Shown here: positions 23,001 through 32,436 of the stretch, piece after piece
How the letters are laid out: each line of letters starts with the position of its first letter
Position numbering within the stretch: the first letter of the stretch is position 1
Assembly: GCF_904849725.1 (NCBI RefSeq)
Contig: NC_058523.1
Span: 166,390,689-166,454,688, forward strand
Reading direction: 5' to 3'
Source: Hordeum vulgare subsp. vulgare
Lineage: Eukaryota; Streptophyta; Magnoliopsida; Poales; Poaceae
DNA: 64,000 nucleotides
The notes under the pieces: generated by a model
What the model saw: the letters and a program-made list of their open reading frames with translations, nothing else
Database searches by the model: none
What the model was told of the DNA's origin: nothing
Made by a program: the position numbers and the translations under genes

Positions 23001-23422
23001 AACTAACGAAAACTATACATATTTTGTATGAATAGTGATGATAGGGGCGCATATGTTATCATATTAAACAAGGATCTGCCACCCCCACCCCAACCCACCC
23101 ACCCGAAACTAAAAGGGTTACCACCTGTAGTGCACTTCATGGGATGTGACGAAAGCTCATACTAATGCCGTAGATTTAACAAACAACATAAATAAAAAGG
23201 ACTTTGATGTTTGTAAATTTTCCATGTCAATTGATGATAATTGGTCTCAACAATTGTAAATGTAGCAAAAAATCTAGAAACTTTTTAAAATTTCTATGGT
23301 GATAAATATTATGTTGTCTTAACAAAAAAAGGAATTAGAAGTGTTGCCCCTGGTCAAAGCAAATCAAACCATGGAGAAAATAGAGCACAGCAAGCATAAT
23401 GCCAAAAATGTACTAGTAGATA
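23001..23422. other. AT-rich stretch, nothing recognised
   Basis: Contains a C-rich patch (CACCCCAACCCACCCACCC, about 23085-23103). No coding frame or RNA gene seen. Confidence 0.4.
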
Positions 23423-23863
23423 ATGGAAACACACCATGTGAAAGTGATGCATGAAGGTCTTTTCGTTGTGCTTGCCACGGTCTTTTCATCATGTAGATTT
23501 ATCCTCTCATGTAAAGATGTCGTGGAGGCTGAGTTGCGCGCATGCATGGAAGGTCTTTCCTTTGAAATCCAGCGATTAGACCACCCAACTGAAATTGAGA
23601 TGGAGTCGAGTACAACGGTGGCGATGATTTCCTGTGGTGAGAAGGACCGCTCAATTTATGCTTTGTTGGTGTGTGAAATCAAGCATCTATTAAACTTTAG
23701 GCAATCTTGTCTTACTCAAGCTCCTCGTAGTCAAAATAAAGCGAGTGATAGGCTAGCTAGTTTTACTAAAGTAGAAGGTCGGACCATGAATTGGGTCGGG
23801 TCAGGGCCTCCTGATGTTTTGAAGATTGTTGTAGATGAGTGGAATGACTTCATTATTGAGTAA
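23423..23863 (+). pseudogene. RNase H-like (RVT_3-type) domain fragment
   Basis: An open frame of 146 codons matches the C-terminal two thirds of the plant RNase H-like domain found in many grass LINE-type and domesticated proteins: VVEAELRACMEGLSFEIQR (with the conserved Glu), IEMESSTTVAMI where the family has MDS (so the second catalytic Asp is replaced by Glu), then SQNKASDRLASFTKVEGRT and WVGSGPPDVL at the end. The first beta strand with its catalytic Asp is not recognisable upstream, so the domain is incomplete. The frame itself has no stop until the TAA. It lies just left of the Sirevirus-2 LTR and may be a host gene fragment or LINE debris. Confidence 0.65.
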
Positions 23864-23968
23864 TACAAGTATTATTCTCGCAAAAAAGTGATGGAGCCCA
23901 TGGATGCCATGCACTTTATAATGGATCACTCCTTCGCCGTACATCGAGGCAAGATAGATATGGTCAAG

Positions 23969-25475
23969 TGTAGGATCCGAAGTATGTCCAGAGGGGGGGG
24001 GGGGTGATTAGACTATGTGACCAAATAAAAACTTAACCTTTTACCAATTTTAATAGTTGGAAAGTTTAGGAAATTATACCAAGTCAAGGACACCCTACAC
24101 ATGCATGTCTGATAGTATAGCAGCGAAAAGTGAAGACATGCACATGTAAGTAGACGGTAGGGATAGGAAGATCAAACGCAATGGGGACAGAAAGATTTTT
24201 CTTGTGGTTCCGATAGGTGGTGCTACCGTACGTCCACGCTAATGGAGACTTCAACCCACGGAGGGTAACAGCCGCAAGATTCCACGTAGGGCTCCACCCA
24301 CAAGGGGTCCACGAAGAAGCAATCTTGTCTATTCCATCATGGCTTACGTCAACAAAGGACTAGCCTCACTCGGGGTAGATCTTCACGAAGTAGGCGATCT
24401 CCTTGTCCTTAAAAACTTCTTGGTTCAACTCCACACGAAGTGGGAGGCTCCCAAGCGACACCTAACCATTCTAGGAGACATCACTCTCCAAAAGGTAATA
24501 GATGTGGTATGGACGATGAACTCCTTGCTCTTGTGCTTCAATAGATAGTCTCCTCAACACTCGATCACTCGCCCAGAGATTTGTCTTGGTAGAAGAGATT
24601 GATTGGGTGGAAAGGAACTTGGTGAGGCTAGAAATCAAGATTCATATGGTAGGAGTGGAATATCTTGACATCAACACATGAGTAGGTCATTCTCTCTCAG
24701 AAAATAGATGGGGAAAGCGGTGGCTTGTTTTGAGTGCTCTCTCTGCGAATGAGAGGGAGGTGGATGGGTATATATAGGCATCTCCAAAAATCCAACTGTT
24801 ACCACATTATTGCCCAACTTGGTGGAACCGAAGCAAAAACTCGCTTGCACCGACTAGTGAAATGGGGCAACTTTTGGCCTTTAGGTGAGACTGATATATA
24901 ATTCTCGGTGAGTCTGATTTTGGCTGGCCTAGACAGTTATCCAAACTCGATGGCCCAATTTATAGAACTCGTAGATTCTGATTTTGAGAAAATGGTTATG
25001 AGGGACTTGGTCACTATATTTTGGTTGCACCGAAATGAAACTTGGTGTCACTGAGAAGGTGGGGTTTTGGCTGTGGATTCTGTCTAGGGAAAAACTTGGT
25101 AGGGCCGATTTGGAAAAGTTGGTGGCATCGAATTTGAGTATTAGGGTTTGGACAGAATATTTTGTGGGAGAATTTCATGAGAGTTTTTGGTGGCTAACTC
25201 TAAGCACTTGAGCAACCAGGTTATCATAGATACCTCATACCCTTTTAATGGTATTGAATTTCCTATGGACTCAAATGTGATTTCTCACAAAATGCAAAAT
25301 GTAGAGTCTTGAATCTCGAAGCTTGGTCAGTCCTATTCTTCTCCTTCCTTGGGGCTTCTCCTCGCAATCCTTTGCCAATCCATTCACTGAAATTTTCCTG
25401 AAATATACTTGGTATAATCATTAGTCCAATGATTTATTAATTACCAAAACCACCTAGGGATAAGTTGTGCTTTCA
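23969..25475 (-). repeat. Sirevirus-2 3' LTR (complete)
   Basis: Begins TGTAGGATCCGAAGTATG and ends TGTGCTTTCA on the + strand; the first ~900 bp pair with 31538-32436. It holds a G12 run at 23993-24004 (about G4 in the partner). A TATA box (minus strand CCTATATATACCC) lies at about 24768-24780. Left flank TCAAG is the expected target duplication; the right copy is lost. Confidence 0.87.
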
Positions 25476-25490
25476 ATCTCCCCTTTCTGG
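25476..25490 (-). other. Polypurine tract of Sirevirus-2
   Basis: The minus strand reads CCAGAAAGGGGAGAT directly before the TGAAAGCAC start of the LTR. Confidence 0.8.
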
Positions 25491-25862
25491 TAATTGATGA
25501 GAGCATATAGATCAAAGCTTCAATAGGGGTATAAAATATGGATAAGATCGTCGCTTTCAGAAGTATGTGATAAGCAAGAGCTCCCCTTAAATTTGGAATT
25601 ATTTTAAATTCGCGTTTGAATGCAGATGCACAATCGATTAGGATCATGGGTCACTCTTCTATGTCACATACATCTTGGTGGTGTGCATAAATGATATGAA
25701 TGGATTACAATGCACATAACACCAAACATGAGTGAATGATGATCATATAAACATCATCGAGATATAGGGAATAGTATCAACAATCTCAAAGCGTATGATC
25801 AAACACCACGAAGTTCAAGACAAACAAAAGATAGGCCAAATGTTTTTAAAACGAAAAGAACA
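25491..25862 (-). other. Non-coding 3' region of Sirevirus-2
   Basis: No frame or motif beyond the general resemblance to the same region of Sirevirus-1; it lies between the polypurine tract and the inserted inverted-repeat element. Confidence 0.4.
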
Positions 25863-26225
25863 ACCAAAATGCGGACGATTTCACAGTTTTGACCCTTTTT
25901 ACATAGTTTAGCCTAATGTCACCCCGTTTGCAACAAAAACGGATCTACCCTTTTTCCTATCGCCACCCGCTGTGGCGGTACGCATACACATCCTACCGCC
26001 ACAAACAGTGGCAGTAGGGGTTGTTTGACTCTGCTGACCCAAATGAACTATCCGCATTGACTTGACCCCTACCGCCACTGCGTGTGGCGGTAGGGTGTGG
26101 ATTCCTACCACCATAGACCGTGGTGGTAGGAAAAAGGGTCAGATCCGGATTTTTGTCACAAAGGGGGTCAGATCGGGCTAAAGTTAGCAAAAAGGGTAAA
26201 AACAATGAATTTTTCACCAAAATGC
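25863..26225. mobile_element. Mutator-like MITE with long inverted repeats and 10-bp target duplication
   Basis: ACCAAAATGC occurs at 25863-25872 and again at 26216-26225, bracketing a 343-bp element. Its two arms (25873 to about 25965, and the complement of about 26125-26215) are imperfect inverted repeats of roughly 85-90 bp sharing blocks such as ACCCTTTTT, ACAAAAA, CGGATCT and CCCTTTTTCCTA. A 9-11 bp duplication and long terminal inverted repeats are the signature of Mutator-like elements. The middle holds four palindromes built from CCTACCGCCAC / GTGGCGGTAGG (25959-25980, 25992-26018, 26067-26095, 26104-26130). There is no coding frame. It inserted into Sirevirus-2, so it is younger than that element. 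Confidence 0.7.
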
Positions 26226-26299
26226 AACAGTCTTTCTATTGAAGCCCTATGATTTGTAAAACTTCTCCCCCTTTGGCAACAAATTACCCAAGAGTTTGA

Positions 26300-27900
26300 A
26301 GGTATAGAGCTAATCATCGCTCTAGGCATGGTCTCCTCCATGGGGCGATGAAGCTACACCAGACGTTGTGCAAGGAGTCGATAAGAGAGTGTGCCTCCAC
26401 GCACAATAGCAGATCGAGCCTGAGACCTAAACTGAGTCTGGACTGACAGTGTGGGGCTCTCGTCATCGTCATCTGAGCTGGGTGAAGGCAATGCATCTAC
26501 CTCCTGCTTCAACTAGTTGACTGTGGTAGTCATCTCGGTCACCTGGACATCAAGGTCATGAAACTTAGTCTCCACAATCCTCTCGAGACTCTTCTGGTTT
26601 AGCAAAAGCTCGTTGATGTTCTTCTCCATACCCTAAATACTGATGATAATATAGGAAATCTAATCACATTTCTTCTTCAACATAGGAGCACTAGTGGCTC
26701 TAAGTGCCTCTGCCTAGGCCTTAGCCTCTATATGTGCCTATGGAGTAGATGAAGTGGGATGAGATGGATCCATCACCATGACATTGCCCTCAAAATCTGG
26801 CTGGAGGGGCAGGTGTGGATGATCAAGTAGATATATGCTATTCCCAACTTTGGAATTGATCAGCATATAGATGTAAGGAGCATATCCAACACAACCTCTT
26901 CTGGTCAGCAGTTGTTCTCTTGATTGTTTCTATGATGAGATCCATCACTCTAAATCTAGTGTGGCTATCCACATGATGCAACATGTTGATGGAATAGCCT
27001 CAAATCATCTTATCGTCACCTGATTTGGGCATCAAAGTGTTCCTCAACATAGTATTGGTGGTAGGCAGACCTCCTTGCAGAATGTACACTAAACCAAGTT
27101 TGTGGGACTTCAGATACGCCTTGGGAATTGGTTTATACATATTTTACATGGAGTTGTGGTTCATCTTTGATTCAGAGTACACATCCAAGTCTCTTTCCCG
27201 CACCTTTGGGTCTCCTAAGATGGCAACCCACTCATCAACTGTTGACTGGTATGTGGTGCCCTCCGCCATCCACACAATCCTTACATCAGGATAGAAGTGT
27301 GTAGTGGAATGGAATTGCATGATCATCTCATCATTCCACGCAGTCATCTCTGTGCCAACAAACTCTTCAATATCTATCATCCTAAAGTTTTCCTAGAAAT
27401 GGGGGAGGTAGTCTTCATTCTCCTTGATGAACTGCCAATCAACATACCTCATGTGACTCACAGTTGGACTCTTATCAAGTAATACAGTCTCGTAGAAGTC
27501 TTGGTGTTCCTTGGTGTGAAACCTGACATCCATAGCAGTCCTTCTCCTTGAAGTATGTGGATCATTGGATCTTTGGAAGAATTCAGACTGTCCTTTGAAT
27601 ATGACTTGGCTGAGCACTGACCCTCTGAATAGATATGGATGAGTGGACAAGATGAGCATCACAAAATATAGACATTTTGCAAAATATGAGCTCAAAAACT
27701 TAGTTTTAGATTTCCACTGTATGGGTCTCTGTTCCACCATTTTTGGAATTTCGGAGCTTTCGAGACACACAACCTCATTAACAGAGACTTGGTAACGGTT
27801 TTCGGTTTCACCAAAAAGTGGCTCGGCCTCAACCGAGATTGTTTTCAACAACCCTAAAATCCAGATCGGTGGCACCGATCCGTTTCCACTCAGTGACTCT
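26300..27900 (-). pseudogene. Sirevirus-2 env-like ORF remnant
   Basis: Several minus-strand frames (27875-27393, 27380-27144 and shorter pieces below) give a broken version of the globular half of the Sirevirus env-like protein. The phrase AWNDEMIMQFHSTTHF at about 27290-27340 matches the WNxExIxQFxxTxH motif of Sirevirus-1. Upstream the protein has a KEHQDFYETVLLDKSP stretch comparable to the FEERMYFIGENP region there. Many stops and shifts interrupt it below 27144. No membrane segment is evident. The likely promoter is the TATA box at 28240-28254. Confidence 0.65.
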
Positions 27901-28239
27901 AAGACGTGTACGACGGAAACCTAAACCTATTTTTTCTCGTTTGCCTATATCTATGGAATTTTCTTGTGGATGGAATCGCTACAATAAGTAGCAAGAAGGG
28001 GAATACTTCCTAATGCGCAAGAGTCCGTAGTTGAAGGTCAAAAGGGATCGAAATCTTAACCTAACTGAGAGATGACTTCACTACAGCGGCAACAATGAGG
28101 ATAATTCCCGTTGATGACGATGGACTCCTATGGCGAAGGCGTACGGGAGGCAAGGTAGAACGTCTGCGGACTACAACAGCGGAAACAGTGGGGTGTGGGG
28201 TAAATCGTTTGAAGATTAATTTCAAAGTTCGGACCCGCA

Positions 28240-28254
28240 GGATATATATACCCA
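28240..28254 (-). promoter_or_regulatory. Internal TATA box upstream of the Sirevirus-2 env-like ORF
   Basis: The minus strand reads GGGTATATATATCC about 370 bp before the first env-like Met (27875), at a position comparable to the internal TATA box of Sirevirus-1. Nearby CACCGAG / CTCGGTG words also occur in this element's LTR. Confidence 0.4.
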
Positions 28255-29289
28255 CCTGCTATCGGTGACATCGATCCAAAAGTTTTTGTTTCACCGAGAT
28301 GCATAACTGCGTGTAGACACAACAACTCGGTGACGCCGAGAATTTGAAATTGGTGGGACGATATTCAAAACCAGATCAACCCTAGTGCTTCTATGGACCC
28401 GAGTTTTGAGAGTTGGTTACACCGAGTGGCACATGGGAGGTTTTGGAAGTCAACCCTTGTCAAAACGGAACTCTGAGTGCTCCTCACACAGAGGGTCTGA
28501 AAAGTGCTTGCTCAAATTTTGTGATGAAACATGAACATAATTTGTGATGAGAAAGCATATATAGCTAGAGGGGGTACTTAGGCATTCTTGTATATCCAAT
28601 TGGACAGAAAAAAATAAAAGTTAATATAACAATAATTGGATGTCCTTGAATGGGTAAAATTATGCATACAAGCATGCTCACATAATAAGATGTCAATAAA
28701 TCATGGCTATCATACAAAACCATTCTAATATCTATCAAGTACTTTGGCGATGACATAGTCATCTATATATGAGTATATTAACTTAGGAGCCAAGTAAGAC
28801 TACTTGATCATAGGTCATACTCATCGTTTAAGCACATGTGGGGTTGGCACTTTTACATAAAGCTTTTAATGTGTTCACATATTGTGAGATGCTTTGACTC
28901 AAGTCTTAGAATAAAGTTCTCCCTTGATGTGACATCCCCCCTACGAGGGACAAACTAACCTTGGGTTTACCATTGAAGACTTCATGTAGGTGTTGTAGTA
29001 GTGGTTGCTCATAATTGATGAAGATCATGTTGAGTTGGGAGCAATCCTTGTTGTTTTGTAATCTTCTCACCTACATGGGTTAGTCCCACACAAGGAACAA
29101 ATACAAGGATATATATGGACATAGAGTGAAACACATGTAATATGATGTCCATTGATACATTAATTACCTTGCCCCTTGCTTACATATGAGGGGATGTGTG
29201 ACTCCTTGAACTATTGCATAAGATTGAAGTTGATTGCAACTAGTTCTTGCCAAAAATGAGTGTGAGTGAATTTTGTTGGCAGAGTCACC
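28255..29289 (-). other. Sirevirus-2 interior where pol would be expected: non-coding
   Basis: AT-rich, with stops in all frames. I see no integrase, RT or RNase H motif. It may be an ancestral non-coding replacement shared by a non-autonomous family, or a deletion scar. Confidence 0.5.
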
Positions 29290-31400
29290 CCTCAAGACGT
29301 CTCTAGTTCTTGTTCTTGGGGACCCACATCAACTTGATGGTATCCTTGGAGTTGAGGTAGCATTTTATGAAGTAGAGCTAGTAGTGTCCTTGGAAATCCA
29401 CTTGACCATGGCTTGGGATTCTTCTTCAAATGAGTCAATCTCTTCTTGAAGCTTGTATTTTCCCTTGAGATTGTGGTCTTGTGGTGGAAGATAATATTCA
29501 GCATTTGTTCCCTTGGGGAGAGTAGGTTCATACATCTCCTTTTGTGGAACAAACTACGTGTTGGGATATTGAACTTCTCCAAATTCAACTCCATTTGCAT
29601 TGAAATAGCCAATGCCTTGGTTCTTTCGGTGCCATCCTTGCTTGCGTACGATCTCCTCAAATTACTTACTTCTGACAAGATTGTTGTAGACAGCTTTTTG
29701 TATAATTACTTTGAGTAAATTGTGTTTCTTGCTCAAGTGTAACTTGGCTAACAGAATCATTAGTGGAATCAATAGAACTACTAGAAGAAACATCATCTGA
29801 TTTAGCGTTTTTATTGTAGCTATTAGGTGAAGAACCATTCTTGTCTTTTTTACTAGTTTGCTTAGATTTAACTTCTGGAATAAAAGTAGACAAGAGTAAT
29901 CATTTTGCTAGATAAGGGGAACTCTTCTTTCGAAGATCATCACTGATAGCTTGAAGAAACTCATGTTCTTGCTTTAAATTTAGCTTCTCAAAGCGTAACT
30001 TCTTATGAGTTCTTAGAAGCTCTCTATGACTTATTGAGTAGATTCATGGGCTAACTTAAGAGTGTTTAGTTCCTTAGTTAGACGCTCAATCTCCTTCTTA
30101 TCATCAGCCACGACTTATCTTGACTAAAATGATTATTATCAAGTTCACTTTGACTAACATTACTAGTTTTATCAAAGAGCAAGTCATCATATCCTAGTAA
30201 GTCATCCTCATCACTATTAAAGTCAAAGTTATTCGGGGTGTGATACCTTGAGGCTACTAGCCATGAATCAACTTACACTCCCTTCATTTGGTGAATCAAA
30301 TATGTCAAAGGAGTTGGAGGAAACAAGTGCTAGTTCGGCAACACCTTCATCTTGATTATAGTCAGAGTTGGAGTGATAAGGTCTCTCAGATTAGTTATCG
30401 GATTCTGAGCTGGATACCCATTCACCGACATGATCTTGATGTATTCTTCTTGTGTAGCTCTTGGTGTACTTGTCCTTGTTCTCCGAGTCCTTGCTTCTCC
30501 GGGAGGGTCATCGTTCATAACGATCTTCTCTACTTCTTCTCGCTCTAAGAGGTGACTCATCTCTTGAGCTTCATCTCCTAGGTGACTCTTCTCTTCTTTT
30601 GTGAGTGGTCGTGTACTCATTTGAATAGTATTCAGGCCTTCCACAATTATAACAATTTCGGTGACGACTAGATGAACGCTCCTCTTCATATCATGAGTTG
30701 GAGATTCTTTATTTGCCCCTATTCTCGTAGATCATCTTGAATTTATTGACCATAAGGCTTTTATATTCATTGGTAACAAGGTTGTCACTTCAGGTAACGG
30801 GAGTGTCACTTAAAGCTTTGCATGCACCACTTGACTTGTTGTGAAGCTCTTCTTTGTATTTGAGTGACATTTCATGAGCAACAATCCTTCCAATGACTTC
30901 GTAGGCTTGAGATCTTTGTAGTTTGGCATCATTTGGATCAATGTGCACACAGTGTCGTACTTTCCATCCAAGGCTCTAAGAATCTTATTGATGATGAATT
31001 TGTCGGTCCATTCTTCGCTTCCTAAGTCCACAATCTCATTTGCGATGAGAGCAAGCCTAGAGTACATTTCAGCGACTCCTTCACAATCCTTAATCTTGAA
31101 CTTGTCAAGTTGACTTTGTAGCACATCCAACTTAGATTCCATAATGGACTCGATACCTTCATGCATATCAACCAAAGAATCCCAAATTTTCTTTGCTTTC
31201 TCAAGATGGCTAATCTTGTTGAACTCTTTGAGGCATATGCAGTTGAATAGAATGTCACATGCTTGAGTATTGTGTTGCGACGTCTTGAATTCTTATGCAT
31301 GCGTTTCACGACCCGGTTCCTTTCCATCACCAAATAATTCACCTTGCAATCCAACACGAACAACAACCCAAGTGGCGGGGTTATTACCAAGAATATAAAA
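29290..31400 (-). pseudogene. gag: Sirevirus-2 gag remnant
   Basis: The clearest block (31175-30810) is a UBN2-type Copia capsid segment: SKLDVLQSQLDKFKIKD, MYSRLALIANEIVDLG, INKILRALDGKYDTVCTLIQ. Downstream, around 30610-30660, lies the zinc-knuckle place with CYNCGRP, but the usual His and last Cys are both Tyr, so the knuckle cannot bind zinc. Further Ser/Lys-rich and charged segments extend to about 29290. Frameshifts and stops separate the pieces. The order primer site, capsid, knuckle fits a minus-strand Copia gag. Confidence 0.72.
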
Positions 31401-31523
31401 TTTCATTTTATGCTTCTAACTAGCAAAGTTTGTACCATAAAAATATGGACATCTACGGTGACAATTTCCCTCACTAGGCGCCATACCCTTATAGGTTGTG
31501 AAACCAATGCAATGGATACCAAA

Positions 31524-31535
31524 GCTCTAATACCA
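31524..31535 (-). other. Primer binding site (tRNA-Met) of Sirevirus-2
   Basis: The minus strand reads TGGTATTAGAGC, one mismatch from the tRNA-Met complement, 2 nt inside the 5' LTR. Confidence 0.83.
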
Positions 31536-31537
31536 CA

Positions 31538-32436
31538 TGTAGGATCCTAAGTATGTCTAGAGGGGTGGTGATTAGACTACTTGACCAAATAAAAACTTAG
31601 CCTTTTCCCAAATTTAATAGTTGGCAAGTGTTAGCAATTATACCAACTCAGGCACACCCTACACATGCAAGTCTAAGACTCTAGCAGCGGAACGTAAATA
31701 CATGCACATGTAAGTAGAGGGTAGGGATAGGAAGATCAAAAACAATGGGGACACAAAGAATTTTCCCGTGGTGCCGAGGTGGTGCTATCGTACGTCCACG
31801 ATGATGGAGACTTCAAAGCACTGAGGATAACGGTCAATGGAGGGATCCACCCACAAGGGGTCCACAAAGAAGCAACCTTGTCTATTCCATCATGACTTAT
31901 GTCCATGAAGGACTACCCTCATTTGGGGTAGATCGTAACAAAGTAGGCGATCTCCTTGACCTTACAAACTTCTTGGTTCAACTCCACATGAAGTCGGAGG
32001 CTCCCAAGCGACACCTAACCAATCTAATGGACACCACTCTCCAAAATATAATAGATGTGGTATGGATGATTAACTCCTTGCTCTTGTGCTTCAAAAGGTA
32101 GTCTCCTCAACACTCAATCACTCTCTCACAGGTTTGGCTTGGTAGAAGAGATTGATTGGGCGGAAAGCAACTTGTTGAGGCTAGAAATCAAGATTAATAT
32201 GGTAGGAGTGGAATATCTTGATCTCAACACATGAGTAGGCGGTTCTCTCTCGGAAAATCGATGGGATAAGTGTTGGCTTGTTCTGAGTGATCTCTCTCCA
32301 AATGAGAGGGAGGTGGATGGGTAAATATAGGCATCTCCAATAATCCAACCATTAGAACATTATTGCCCAACTCGCTGGAACCAAAGCAAAAAATCGTTTG
32401 CACCGACTAGTGCAAAATGTGGAAACTTTTGGCGTT
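31538..32436 (-). repeat. Sirevirus-2 5' LTR, truncated on the right
   Basis: Starts TGTAGGATCCTAAGTATG and aligns with 23969 onwards until about 32436, then similarity stops. The TATA place reads TAAATATA in the + strand phrase GGGTAAATATAGGC (about 32318-32330) instead of TATATATA, so the promoter is probably weakened. The missing part is U3, upstream of the TATA box. Confidence 0.78.

Larger units (their letters stand above)
23969..32436 (-). mobile_element. Sirevirus-2: older, pol-less Copia element, right LTR truncated
   Basis: A minus-strand element with LTRs at 23969-25475 (3') and 31538 to about 32436 (5', incomplete). In element orientation the LTR reads TGAAAGCACAACTTATCCC...GGATCCTACA. 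A tRNA-Met primer site lies at 31524-31535 and a polypurine tract at 25476-25490. Gag remnants lie at 29290-31400 and env-like remnants at 26300-27900. I cannot find protease, integrase, RT or RNase H anywhere between them. The LTRs are clearly more diverged than those of Sirevirus-1, so the element is older. The 5' LTR stops aligning near 32436, losing about 0.6 kb. Confidence 0.83.

Noticed and set aside
25959..26130. Regular palindromes resembling a CRISPR array
   Set aside because: Repeats are palindromic halves of a MITE, spacing is irregular, and the genome context is a plant.
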